Below, in pieces: positions 35,565 to 45,151 of a stretch of DNA of 64,000 nucleotides. Each line of letters starts with the position of its first letter. Position 1 is the first letter of the stretch. Source of the stretch: Bosea sp. ANAM02 (GTDB lineage Bacteria > Pseudomonadota > Alphaproteobacteria > Rhizobiales > Beijerinckiaceae); the NCBI RefSeq assembly GCF_011764485.1, contig NZ_AP022848.1:400001-464000 (forward strand). Direction: 5' to 3'. The notes beneath the pieces were generated by a model that saw nothing but the letters and a program-made list of their open reading frames with translations, searched no databases and had not been told where the DNA came from. A program made the translations under genes and the position numbers.

Positions 35565-36467
35565 TCAGCCGCGCCGGACCAGCAGCACGGCGGCGAGAAT
35601 GGCGACGCCGCCGAAGGCCTGGACCGGGGTCGGCTGCTCGCCGAACAGCGCCCAGGCGGCGAGCACGCTGACCAGAGCCGGCCAGACCATGACCAGCGAG
35701 GCGGCGCCGGCGCCATAGCTGCCGAGCGAGAGCGTGATCAGGCCCTGGCCGAGCGCATGGGAGACGAGGCCGAGCGCCGCGACCGCGAGCCAGCCCTGCA
35801 GGCTCGCCGGAACGACCTGCTCGCCCAGCATCAGCGCGGCGGCGAGGCAGAACACGGCGCAGATCACGCTGGAGACGAGGCTGACATAGCCGGCGCCGGC
35901 GCCGTCACGGGCGCGGCGCACCGCCAGGATATAGGCGGCGTAGGACAGGGCGGCGCCGACGGCGAGGCCGTCGCCGAAGAGATTGCCGGTGACCTGGCCG
36001 GTGCCGATGAATTTCGGCAGCACCAGCAGGATCGCGCCGGCGACCGCCAGCGTCAGCGCGCCGAGGATGCGCCGCGAGGGCCTGTCGCCGAGCAGGAGCC
36101 AGCCGCCGAGCACGACGCCGACCGGCGAGAGATTGCCGAGCAGCGAGGCGTTGGCGATCGTCGTATGGCCGAGCGCGGCATTGTAGAGCGTCACATCGAT
36201 GCCGAAGGCGAGGCCGGCCAGTGCCACGGCGATGAAGGCGCCGCGCCCGAGCTTTTCGCCCGCGGGCTTGCGCTGCTCCAAAGCGGTCCAGGCCACGAGC
36301 ACAGGCACGGCGAAGAGCATGCGCCAGAAGCCGGCGGCGGCCGGGCCGACATCGGCGAGGCGCACGAAGATGCCGGAAAAGCCGATACAGGTGGCGCCGG
36401 TGAGCAGGGCGAGAAACATCGCCAGCGCGGGCGATGCGGGCCGGACGGGGATCGCGGGAGCGGACAT
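35565..36467 (-). CDS. EamA/DMT-family metabolite exporter
   Basis: The 300-aa inner-membrane protein has ten hydrophobic segments in two EamA repeats. Typical pieces are GFSGIFVRLADVGPAAAGFWRMLFAVPVLVAWTALE at the first helices and SLLGNLSPVGVVLGGWLLLGDRPSRRILGALTLAVAGA near the repeat junction. Start at the ATG at 36467 (MSAPAIPVRPASPALA), since the 31 upstream residues are hydrophilic and lie in the divergent promoter. It is divergent from a LysR regulator that probably controls it. The substrate is unknown; family members export amino acids or other small metabolites. Confidence 0.88.
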   Translation of the reverse strand: MSAPAIPVRPASPALAMFLALLTGATCIGFSGIFVRLADVGPAAAGFWRMLFAVPVLVAWTALEQRKPAGEKLGRGAFIAVALAGLAFGIDVTLYNAALGHTTIANASLLGNLSPVGVVLGGWLLLGDRPSRRILGALTLAVAGAILLVLPKFIGTGQVTGNLFGDGLAVGAALSYAAYILAVRRARDGAGAGYVSLVSSVICAVFCLAAALMLGEQVVPASLQGWLAVAALGLVSHALGQGLITLSLGSYGAGAASLVMVWPALVSVLAAWALFGEQPTPVQAFGGVAILAAVLLVRRG

Positions 36468-36558
36468 GATGTCTTCTGACGGATTGTGAAGCCGGCTTCG
36501 GCCGCGAGGGCGCGGTCTGCCCGGCTTCGTTCGTCCAATGATATAGGTCGCTTCCTTC

Positions 36559-36575
36559 AATCGGAAAAACGGATT
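36559..36575. promoter_or_regulatory. LysR-box candidate (AATC-N9-GATT, T-N11-A type) between eamA and lysR
   Basis: AATC at 36559-36562 and GATT at 36572-36575 form a short inverted repeat with the T-N11-A geometry of LysR-type operators. It lies in the 166-base divergent region, 58 bases before the LysR ATG. Confidence 0.4.
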
Positions 36576-36633
36576 ATTCTGATTTAACCATTCTTAAAAT
36601 CGATCGATCTCTTGCGCCCCAGGGAGGCCCGTC

Positions 36634-37500
36634 ATGACCGCTCATTTCGACCTCGCCGCGCTCGGCATGCTGGTGGCCGTGGCGGAGACCGGCGGCTTCA
36701 CCGCGGCGAGCGCCCGGCTCGGCCGAACGCAATCGGCGATCTCGGTCCGGATCCAGGATCTGGAGAACCAGCTCGGCCACAAGCTGCTGGAGCGTTCGCG
36801 CCGCGGCGTGACGCCGACCGATGCGGGCGAGCGCCTGATCGCCCATGCGCGGCGCCTGCTCGCGGTCGAGCGCGAGGCACTGGCCGACCTTGCCGGTGAG
36901 ACGCCGACGGGGCGCCTGCGCATCGGCGTGCCCGACGATTACATGGACGCCTATCTCAGGCCGTTGATCGCGCGCTTCGCGGTCGAGCATCCCAAGGTCG
37001 AGCTCGAGGTTCGCTGCGATATCTCGAAGCGGATCGAGCCGGCGCTCAAGGCTGGCGAACTCGACCTTGCCGTGGTCACGCAGGATCCGAGCCGGCCGCT
37101 CGGCGAGATTCTGAGGCGCGAGCCGATGATCTGGGTCGCGGCGCGGGGCCACCGGCCCGAATTGCAGGAGACGCTGCCGCTCGCCCTGTTCTCCGAAGGT
37201 TGTCGGGCACGGCCGCGCATCCTCGGGGCGCTGAACAGCGCGGGGCGGTCGCATCGGCTGGTCTTCTCCTGCTCGCACACGTCCGGTGTGCTTTCGGCGG
37301 TGGAGGGCGGTTTCTGCGTCACGGCCATCACGGAAAGCGCTGTGCCGCCGTCGCTGCGCCGGCTGGGGGCCGCCGAGGGGTTGCCGCCGCTGTTCGAACT
37401 GACCGTCGGGCTGATCATGGCGCCGCGCCCGGGGCTGGCGGCGCAGCGCTTCGCCGATGATCTGCGCGAGGAGATGAGCGCTTTCCGGCAGGCGGCGTGA
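36634..37500 (+). CDS. LysR-family transcriptional regulator
   Basis: The 288-aa protein has the standard LysR N-terminal winged HTH (FDLAALGMLVAVAETGGFTAASARLGRTQSAISVRIQDLENQLGHKLLERSRRGVTPT, residues 5-62) and a periplasmic-binding-protein-like effector domain starting at GRLRIGVPDDYMDAYL. It is transcribed away from the EamA exporter and presumably activates it when an effector binds. The effector is not evident. It is followed by a palindromic element and obgE. Confidence 0.93.
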   Translation: MTAHFDLAALGMLVAVAETGGFTAASARLGRTQSAISVRIQDLENQLGHKLLERSRRGVTPTDAGERLIAHARRLLAVEREALADLAGETPTGRLRIGVPDDYMDAYLRPLIARFAVEHPKVELEVRCDISKRIEPALKAGELDLAVVTQDPSRPLGEILRREPMIWVAARGHRPELQETLPLALFSEGCRARPRILGALNSAGRSHRLVFSCSHTSGVLSAVEGGFCVTAITESAVPPSLRRLGAAEGLPPLFELTVGLIMAPRPGLAAQRFADDLREEMSAFRQAA

Positions 37501-37525
37501 TCGGGCGCATTGCTCAAAGCCGTGA

Positions 37526-38746
<1,221 letters not shown>

Positions 38747-38772
38747 GGGGCAGCTTCTATTCGGAACCTCTC

Positions 38773-38875
38773 GGTCATCCCGGACAAGCCGCGCCAGAGG
38801 CGCCGATCCGGGATCCATGACTGAACCGTTCTGGAATGGATCCCGGGTCTACGCTTTGCTTCGCCCGGGATGACG
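38773..38875. repeat. GTCATCCCGG palindromic element, right partner of the obgE pair
   Basis: Reverse-complement counterpart of the 37561-37673 element: GTCATCCCGGACAAGCCGCG here matches the complement of the right end there. It lies 26 bases after the obgE stop and 41 bases before the convergent aldolase stop, so it could form a terminator-like hairpin. Confidence 0.85.
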
Positions 38876-38915
38876 GCGCGTTTAGCCTCGGGGCGGGCTC
38901 GCCGAGCTACCCCGT

Positions 38916-40052
38916 TCAGGTCAGGGCACCGCGTGCGGCGACCGGCCAGAGCGCCTCGACATGGGCGTCGGGACCGTGCAGGCCGCGGACGCAGACATAC
39001 CAGTCGTGCAGGTTGACCGTCGGGTCGCAATGGCCGGGGATCAGGAGCAGGCGGTCGCCGCGATGCGGCACCGCGACCGGATCGCCGGTCAGGACGCCAT
39101 GCTCGTCGGAGGGCTTGGTGTAGATCACGCCCTCGCGGCGGAAGGGCACGGGCATGCCGGAATCGACCGCTGCCGACTTGTGGCCGGCATCGACCACGGC
39201 GCGGTCCGGCACAGGTTTGCTCATCACGCCGGCCAGGACGAAGAGCGCATGCTCGAAGCTGCGGAAGGGCGTGCCGTCGGCCTGGCGGTTGCGGGCGTAA
39301 TCGGCGTCCATGAAGATGTAGGAGCCCGGCTGGATCTCGTTCCAGATGCCGGACTGCGTCTCCAGCTCATGGGTGCCCGTGCCGGCGCCGGTGACGATCT
39401 CGCAGGGCAGGCCGTGATGCTTCAGCCGTTCGATCGTGTTGCGGGCGGAGAGGCCGGCACGTTCGATCGCCTCGCGACGCTCGTCGATCGAGCGCATGTG
39501 CTGGGCCGAGCCATGATAGGCGTGGATGCCGGCGAAGCGCAGGGTGTTGGAGCGTGCGATGGCTTCCGCCAGCCGGACGGCGGCTTCGCCGGGAGCGGCG
39601 CCGCAGCGCCGGCCGCCGACATCGATCTCGACATAGACATCGAGCGTCACGTCGTTGCGGGCCGCCGCTTCCGCCGCCTCGCGCACACCGTCGGGATGGT
39701 CGACGCAGAGGCCGATCCTGGCGCTGCGGGCGAGCCGGGCAAGGCGATCGAGCTTGGCCGCGCCGACGATCTCGTTGGTGACCAGCACGTCGCCGACGCC
39801 GCCCGCGACCAGCACCTCCGCTTCCCCGACCTTCTGGCAGCACTGCCCGACCGCGCCATGGGCGATCTGGCGCAGCGCGATCTCGGGGCTCTTGTGCGAC
39901 TTCGCGTGCGGCCGGAGCCGAATGCCATGGGCCTGCGTGAAAGCCGCCATGGCGACGAGATTGCGCTCGAACGCGTCGAGATCGAGCACGAGGGCGGGGG
40001 TTTCAATCTCGGCGAAGCTCTGGCCGGGCTGAGCCGGCGGGGAAAGCGGCAT
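38916..40052 (-). CDS. DSD1-family PLP-dependent aldolase (D-threonine aldolase / D-3-hydroxyaspartate aldolase-like)
   Basis: The 378-aa protein has an alanine-racemase-like N-terminal barrel with the PLP lysine in RLRPHAKSHKSPEIA (about residue 51) and a C-terminal domain with the metal-binding His-x-Asp in IPGHCDPTVNLHDWY. Enzymes of this type cleave D-threonine or D-3-hydroxyaspartate to glycine and an aldehyde, or dehydrate D-serine, with PLP and a divalent metal. AAGGAAG lies seven bases before the ATG at 40052. It is divergent from the ABC exporter; the precise D-hydroxy-amino acid substrate is unknown. Confidence 0.88.
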   Translation of the reverse strand: MPLSPPAQPGQSFAEIETPALVLDLDAFERNLVAMAAFTQAHGIRLRPHAKSHKSPEIALRQIAHGAVGQCCQKVGEAEVLVAGGVGDVLVTNEIVGAAKLDRLARLARSARIGLCVDHPDGVREAAEAAARNDVTLDVYVEIDVGGRRCGAAPGEAAVRLAEAIARSNTLRFAGIHAYHGSAQHMRSIDERREAIERAGLSARNTIERLKHHGLPCEIVTGAGTGTHELETQSGIWNEIQPGSYIFMDADYARNRQADGTPFRSFEHALFVLAGVMSKPVPDRAVVDAGHKSAAVDSGMPVPFRREGVIYTKPSDEHGVLTGDPVAVPHRGDRLLLIPGHCDPTVNLHDWYVCVRGLHGPDAHVEALWPVAARGALT

Positions 40053-40174
40053 GAAGTCTTCCTTAAGTCGGTTGTGGCCATGGGAGGACAGGTTCGTGTC
40101 CGGAGCAAGGCCCGTGTTTCGGGTCCGGGCATGCGCCAGTGGCGCTTGCGGGGCGGCCATGATAGGTGCCGGCC

Positions 40175-41995
40175 ATGAAGATCGGCCGCGTCACCGACGA
40201 TACCCTCGCGCTCTTTGCCCGTGTCTGGCGCGAGCAGATCAGGGCCTATCTCCCCCAAATGCTGATGATTCTCGGCCTCGTCGTGGTCATCGCGGCGACG
40301 ACGAGCTTCTATCCCCTCCTGATCAAGGCGGCGTTCGACGCCTTCGCCGACCCGCTGACGGCCGAATCGACCGGCTTCGTCCGGCGCATGGAACGGCTGG
40401 TCTCGAAATCGATCGGCTACGATATCGGCGTCATCAACGCGGTCGCGACCGTGGTGGTGATCGTCACCGCGATCAAGGGCTTCTCGCTGCTCGCCCAGAC
40501 GGTGATGACCAACAACGTCGTCAGCCGCATCGAGGCGGATATGCAGACGGCGCTCTACGGCCATCTGATCGATGCCGACCTTGCGCAGCTTCAGCGTGAG
40601 AATCCAGCTTCGCTCACGCAGCGCTTCACCACCGATTTCACCTTCGTCAAGGAAGCGCTGACGCGCATCGTCAACATTGCGATCCGCGACGTGGTCACCG
40701 CGATCGCGCTGGTCGGCGCGCTGATCTGGATCGACTGGCAGATGACGCTGGTCGTGCTGCTGATCGCGCCGGTGATCGCCCATCCGATCGGCAAGATCGG
40801 CCGCAAGCTCCGGCGCATGGCCAATTCCCAGCAGGAGCAGACCGGCCTGATGGCCAATCTCGTCACCGAGAGCCTGCAGGGCGCCCGCGTCGCCAAGACC
40901 GACCGGCTCGAACCCTATCTGAAGGGCCGGGCCGCCCATGCCTTCGAGACGATCCGGGCGCTCAAGATGAAGGCGGCCAATGCGCGCGGGCGGCTCGACC
41001 CGCTGCTCGAGGTCGGCGGCGGCCTCGCCGTTGCCGGCGTGCTTGCCGCCATCGGCGTGCGCATCACCTCCGGCAATTCGACGGTCGGCGATTTCACCGG
41101 CTATGTCTCGGCGCTGCTGCTCGCAGCCCAGCCGATGCGCTCGCTCGGCAATCTCAACGCCATCGTCCAGGAGGCCGGGGCGTCATTGAAGCGCTATTAC
41201 GCGCTGATGGACGAGAAGCCGCAGGTGCTCGACCGGCCGGATGCGGAGCCGCTTGCGGTCTCCGCCGGCGAAGTCGCCTTCCGCCACCTGCGCTTCCGCT
41301 ATCGCGAGGACCAGCGCGCACTGGAGGGCATCGACCTCGTCGCGCAGGGAGGCAGGACGATGGCGCTGGTCGGGCGTTCAGGCTCGGGCAAGTCGACGCT
41401 GCTCGCGCTGGTGCCGCGCCTCTACGATCCCAGCGAGGGCCGGATCGAGATCGATGGGCAGGACCTGCGTAACGTCACGCTGAGGAGCCTGCGGCGTCAG
41501 GTTGGTGTCGTCAGCCAGGATGTCGTGTTGTTCGACGACAGCGTGCGGGCGAATATCGCCTTCGGCCGGCCGGAGGCCTTGGATGAGGAGATCCTCGCTG
41601 CGGCGAAGGCCGCCGCCGCGCATGAATTCATCATGGCGATGCCGGGCGGCTACGATGCCCCGGTCGGCGAACGCGGCCACAAGCTCTCGGGCGGCGAGCG
41701 CCAGCGCATCGCGATCGCGCGCGCCATCCTGAAGAATGCGCCGATCCTGCTGCTCGACGAGGCGACGAGCGCGCTCGACACGGAATCCGAGCGATTGGTC
41801 CAGCAGGCGCTGGCATCACTGATGAAGGGGCGCACGACGATCGTCATCGCGCACCGGCTCTCGACGATCCGCGAGGCCGACCTGATCGTGGTGATGGACG
41901 AAGGCAAGGTCGTCGAGACCGGCAGCCATGACGAATTGCTGGCGCGCGATGGCGCCTATGCCCGTTTGCACCGGATGCAGTTTCTGGAAGGCTGA
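40175..41995 (+). CDS. ABC exporter, fused permease and ATPase (MsbA/LapB-like half transporter)
   Basis: The 606-aa protein has an N-terminal six-helix ABC exporter domain (residues about 25-330, with LRRMANSQQEQTGLMANLVTESLQGARVAKT coupling-loop region) and a C-terminal ATPase. The ATPase has Walker A GRSGSGKST near residue 400, signature LSGGERQR, Walker B ILLLDEATSALD and H-loop IAHRLSTI. It would act as a homodimer. Lipid A, lipid or drug export are family roles; no linked gene narrows this. The ATG at 40175 is preferred to the GTG at 40166. Confidence 0.92.
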   Translation: MKIGRVTDDTLALFARVWREQIRAYLPQMLMILGLVVVIAATTSFYPLLIKAAFDAFADPLTAESTGFVRRMERLVSKSIGYDIGVINAVATVVVIVTAIKGFSLLAQTVMTNNVVSRIEADMQTALYGHLIDADLAQLQRENPASLTQRFTTDFTFVKEALTRIVNIAIRDVVTAIALVGALIWIDWQMTLVVLLIAPVIAHPIGKIGRKLRRMANSQQEQTGLMANLVTESLQGARVAKTDRLEPYLKGRAAHAFETIRALKMKAANARGRLDPLLEVGGGLAVAGVLAAIGVRITSGNSTVGDFTGYVSALLLAAQPMRSLGNLNAIVQEAGASLKRYYALMDEKPQVLDRPDAEPLAVSAGEVAFRHLRFRYREDQRALEGIDLVAQGGRTMALVGRSGSGKSTLLALVPRLYDPSEGRIEIDGQDLRNVTLRSLRRQVGVVSQDVVLFDDSVRANIAFGRPEALDEEILAAAKAAAAHEFIMAMPGGYDAPVGERGHKLSGGERQRIAIARAILKNAPILLLDEATSALDTESERLVQQALASLMKGRTTIVIAHRLSTIREADLIVVMDEGKVVETGSHDELLARDGAYARLHRMQFLEG

Positions 41996-42026
41996 GCCTG
42001 CAGAGCTTTCCCGGGCCACGACAGGG

Positions 42027-42119
42027 CGTCATTCTCGGGCTTGACCCGAGAATCTCCGGAGGGATGGGCGCGGGAGCCTCCTTTTGCCTGAGATGCTCGG
42101 GTCAAGCCCGAGCATGACG
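42027..42119. repeat. CGTCATTCTCGGG palindromic intergenic element
   Basis: CTCGGGCTTGACCCGAG and GCTCGGGTCAAGCCCGAGC make two strong hairpins inside a CGTCAT...ATGACG frame. It lies between the convergent ABC exporter and surE genes and could terminate both. Confidence 0.8.
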
Positions 42120-42136
42120 TAGAGACCGGCTCGTGC

Positions 42137-42901
42137 TCAGTCCGCAGACTGCTTCAGCGCCGCATTGAGCTCCCCAGCGAACCCCGCATCCAGCGGCGCG
42201 CCGTCGCTCCAGCAATGACGGACGATGGCGATGCGGCCCGAATCGATCAGGCTGTTCTCGTCGCCCGGCCGGCTGGTATGCGGGCGGCCGCGCCGGATGC
42301 GCCAGACGATCTTCTCGCCTTCTTCAGAGACGATATCAGCCGCGCCCGCGATCTTGTCGCGCCCGATTGTGGCGAGACCGATTTCCGCCGAAAGGTCCTT
42401 CGGCAGGTTGACGCTCAGGAACGTGCCCTCGCGGGTCCATTGCGCGCGCGTCAGCCAGAGGTTTTCGATCAGCGTTGCCAGCGCCGCGACGTCACGCTCG
42501 TCCGAGGTGCCGCCCTTGGTGCGGGAGAAGCCGATGGCGGGGAGGTTCCAGAAGCTCGCCTCGCGGGCGATCGAGAGCGTGCCGGAATAGGCCGCGTCCT
42601 CGGCGGCATTGCGCCCGTCATTGACGCCGGAGAGCACGAGGTCGGGCGGGCCACCATCACGAAAGAGCACCGTCATGGCCGCGACGATGCAATCGGCCGG
42701 CGTGCCGTTCAGTGCGTAGACCTGCGGTTCGCGACGGCTGAGAGCCAGCTCCTTGTCGAAGGAGAGATGGTGGCTGGCGGCCGTCCATTTGCGCTCGGGC
42801 GCGACGACCCAGATATCGGAGGTGATCCGGGCGGCGGCCTTGCGCAGCAGGGCGATGCCGGGAGCGTCGACGCCGTCGTCATTGGCGATGAGGATGCGCA
42901 T
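42137..42901 (-). CDS. surE: 5'/3'-nucleotidase SurE
   Basis: SurE proteins are metal-dependent phosphatases that dephosphorylate nucleoside monophosphates and polyphosphate. The 254-aa product starts MRILIANDDGVDAPG with the paired Asp metal ligands and has APERKWTAASHHLSF, a GTPADCIVAAM segment and the conserved LVLSGVNDGRN with its metal-binding Asn. The ATG at 42901 is two bases past the upstream stop. In most alphaproteobacteria surE sits with pcm or surA-type genes; here it closes an operon with an ABC importer and an MBL hydrolase, which is unusual. Confidence 0.93.
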   Translation of the reverse strand: MRILIANDDGVDAPGIALLRKAAARITSDIWVVAPERKWTAASHHLSFDKELALSRREPQVYALNGTPADCIVAAMTVLFRDGGPPDLVLSGVNDGRNAAEDAAYSGTLSIAREASFWNLPAIGFSRTKGGTSDERDVAALATLIENLWLTRAQWTREGTFLSVNLPKDLSAEIGLATIGRDKIAGAADIVSEEGEKIVWRIRRGRPHTSRPGDENSLIDSGRIAIVRHCWSDGAPLDAGFAGELNAALKQSAD

Positions 42902-42903
42902 GG

Positions 42904-44049
42904 TCAGATCTCGATCGTGTCGCCCGGCTTGAGGCCGGTCATGAGCTTGGGAATGGCGGCGGCCAGTGCGGCTGCGGTCGCGGCATCGCAGGAATGGGCG
43001 AGGATGCGGCCGGCGCCGCTTGCCGCCGCGAGAGCGATGTTCTCCGGCAGCGTCGGATGGGTCGGGAAGCGTAGCCATTCGGCCTCGCCGGCCGCCAGCA
43101 TCAGATCGGCCGGGCTGCCCTTGGGAATGCCGCCGGTGAGCAGGACCGGATGGCGTTCGCGGCGGGCCTGGGCGAGCGCGGCCTTGGAGGGGCCAGCGAG
43201 CCCCATGCCGTCATCGACGAGCAGAGCCGCTGCCGGGAGCGGCTCGCCTTCCTCCCAAAGCAGGGCCTCGGCAAAACGCGCCGAGAGGGTGTCGGCGGCA
43301 CCGGATTTCAGCCAGGTCGAGGCGGCGATCTGCTGGGCCAGCGCCTCGCGCATCGAGGGATGGATGGCGATCGGGGTCTCGATCAGGCCGATCAGCTCGA
43401 CCGAGCGGCCGGAGAGCGGTGTCGGCAGGACGGCGCCCTGCGGATGACTGGCGAGCCAGCGCTTGATTGCTGCGCCGCGCTCGGCGGGAGGGATGGTATC
43501 GGCGCCGTAGGAGGCATCGACCAGCAGCAGGTCGCAGGGTGGCAGCGGGTCCATGGCGAAGACGGGGCTCGCCGGCACGACGTCGCCGCAATAGCCGAGG
43601 CTGCGCGCGCCCGCGCTCAGGTGGCACCAGATACCGCCGACGACATGGCCGCTGCGGCCAGTGCGGATCGCGATCGGGCCGATGGCGAAATCCGCGCCGG
43701 GGGCGATGACCTCGACAGCAGCCTGCCTGGCCAGTCGCCGTTCGCCCGGCGTCGCATAGGCGGCGAGCGTCGCATCGGTTTCGCTCGCCGATTCGGCGCT
43801 CATCAGGATGCGGCCGGAAAAGCCGTTGGCGAGGCACCAGCCCAGCGCCGCGACATGGTCCTCATGGGCGTGGGTGACGATGAGCGCGTCGATGCGTTCG
43901 AGCTCGGCGCGCGTGATCGCCGGGTAATAGGCGGCCCCTTGCGCACTGGTATCGACGCCGACATCGAGCAAGAGCCGCGTTCCGCCATGCTCGACGCCGA
44001 TGCAGGTCCGGCCCTTCTCGCCGATCCCACCGTGAATCGTCAGTCTCAT
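42904..44049 (-). CDS. MBL-fold metallo-hydrolase, RNase J/beta-CASP-like
   Basis: The 381-aa protein has the metallo-beta-lactamase zinc motif THAHEDHVAALG with HxHxDH at 60-65, further ligands in RSGHVVGGIWCHL and the YCGDVVPASPVF region, and a C-terminal extension (PVLLTGGIPKGSPADLML, LAHSCDAATAAALAAAIPKL) resembling beta-CASP/RNase J relatives. It could be a nuclease or another phosphodiesterase. It lies between an ABC ATPase gene (10 bases) and surE (two bases), so it is in the same transcript. Opening MRLTIHGGIGEKGRTCIGVEHGG fixes the start at 44049. Confidence 0.8.
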   Translation of the reverse strand: MRLTIHGGIGEKGRTCIGVEHGGTRLLLDVGVDTSAQGAAYYPAITRAELERIDALIVTHAHEDHVAALGWCLANGFSGRILMSAESASETDATLAAYATPGERRLARQAAVEVIAPGADFAIGPIAIRTGRSGHVVGGIWCHLSAGARSLGYCGDVVPASPVFAMDPLPPCDLLLVDASYGADTIPPAERGAAIKRWLASHPQGAVLPTPLSGRSVELIGLIETPIAIHPSMREALAQQIAASTWLKSGAADTLSARFAEALLWEEGEPLPAAALLVDDGMGLAGPSKAALAQARRERHPVLLTGGIPKGSPADLMLAAGEAEWLRFPTHPTLPENIALAAASGAGRILAHSCDAATAAALAAAIPKLMTGLKPGDTIEI

Positions 44050-44059
44050 GCCGCCGGTC

Positions 44060-45151
44060 TCACGCAGCCTTGTCCAGGGAGACGCTCTCCGGGATGACCC
44101 AGCCGTCGCTGACGGCGATGCGGATGGCTTCGCCGGGTTGGGCGGGAGCGGGCTCGGCCGCGTCGAGATGCAGGACGATGTCCTGATTGCCGGTGGGGCG
44201 GGCTTCCATGCGGAAGAAGCCGCCCTGATAGGACAGGCGCTCGACCGTGGCTGGTACACCGTCCTGCCCCGTGGGAGCGATGCCGATATCGCGGGCGCGC
44301 AGGCAGAGTTTTGCCTGCCCGGTGACGGCTTGATCGGGCCGGCAGCGCACGACGGCCTCGACGCCGAGCACGCTGACCTTGCAGCGCCCGGCCTGCGGCG
44401 CGGAGAGGATCGTCGCCGGCAGCACCATGCCTTCGCCGATGAAGCCGGCGACGGTCACGTTGGCGGGCTCGCGATAGAGCAGCGAGGGCGTCGCGAGCTG
44501 GAGCAGTCGGCCGCGATCCATCACGGCGATGCGGTCGGCCAGCGCCATGGCCTCGGCCTGGTCATGGGTGATGTAGACCATGGTGGTGCCCGTGCGCTCG
44601 TGGAAGCGAGCGAATTCCTCCTCCATCGAGGCGCGCAGATGGACGTCGAGATTGGCGAGCGGCTCGTCGAGCAGCACCAGCGAGGGCTCGGTGACGAGGC
44701 AGCGGGCGAGCGCGACGCGCTGGCGCTGACCGCCGGACAGGAGGCCGGGCCGGCGCTCGGCGAATCCGTTCAGTCCGACGAGATCGAGCGCGGCGGCGAC
44801 GCGCTTCGCCCGTTCCGGATCGCGCACGCCGGCGACGGTCAGGCCATAGGCGACGTTCTCCGCCACCGTCATATGCGGCCAGAGCGCATAGGACTGGAAG
44901 ACGATGCCGAGCTTGCGATGCTCCGGCGGGATATGGGTCGCGGGCGAGGAGACAAGCCGGTCGCCGATGCTGATCCGGCCGCCGTCGAGCTTGTCGAAGC
45001 CGGCGATCTGGCGCAGCAGCGTGGTCTTGCCGCAGCCGGAGGGGCCGAGCACGGCCAGGAACTCGCCGTCCTCGACCGCGATCGAGACGTCGTCGAGCGC
45101 GAGATAGGAGCCGAAGCGCTTCTGCGCGCGGTCGATGGTCAGTCGCGCCAC
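44060..45151 (-). CDS. ABC importer ATP-binding protein, Fe3+/2-aminoethylphosphonate/sugar-phosphate type
   Basis: The 363-aa ATPase has Walker A GPSGCGKTT at 36-44, signature LSGGQRQR, Walker B LVLLDEPLANLD, H-loop ITHDQAEAM and a C-terminal TOBE-like domain (from about 245). A GTG at 45151 preceded by GGGAG is the start, overlapping the permease gene by 13 bases; the open frame continues far upstream as a shadow. It energises the permease and binding protein encoded upstream. The substrate is uncertain because this family includes iron, phosphonate and hexose-phosphate importers. Confidence 0.92.
   Translation of the reverse strand: MARLTIDRAQKRFGSYLALDDVSIAVEDGEFLAVLGPSGCGKTTLLRQIAGFDKLDGGRISIGDRLVSSPATHIPPEHRKLGIVFQSYALWPHMTVAENVAYGLTVAGVRDPERAKRVAAALDLVGLNGFAERRPGLLSGGQRQRVALARCLVTEPSLVLLDEPLANLDVHLRASMEEEFARFHERTGTTMVYITHDQAEAMALADRIAVMDRGRLLQLATPSLLYREPANVTVAGFIGEGMVLPATILSAPQAGRCKVSVLGVEAVVRCRPDQAVTGQAKLCLRARDIGIAPTGQDGVPATVERLSYQGGFFRMEARPTGNQDIVLHLDAAEPAPAQPGEAIRIAVSDGWVIPESVSLDKAA

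Noticed and set aside
36584..36597. CtrA-like TTAA-N6-TTAA motif before the LysR gene
   Set aside because: Spacing is six, not the seven of the CtrA consensus, and the region is AT-rich, so a chance match is likely.
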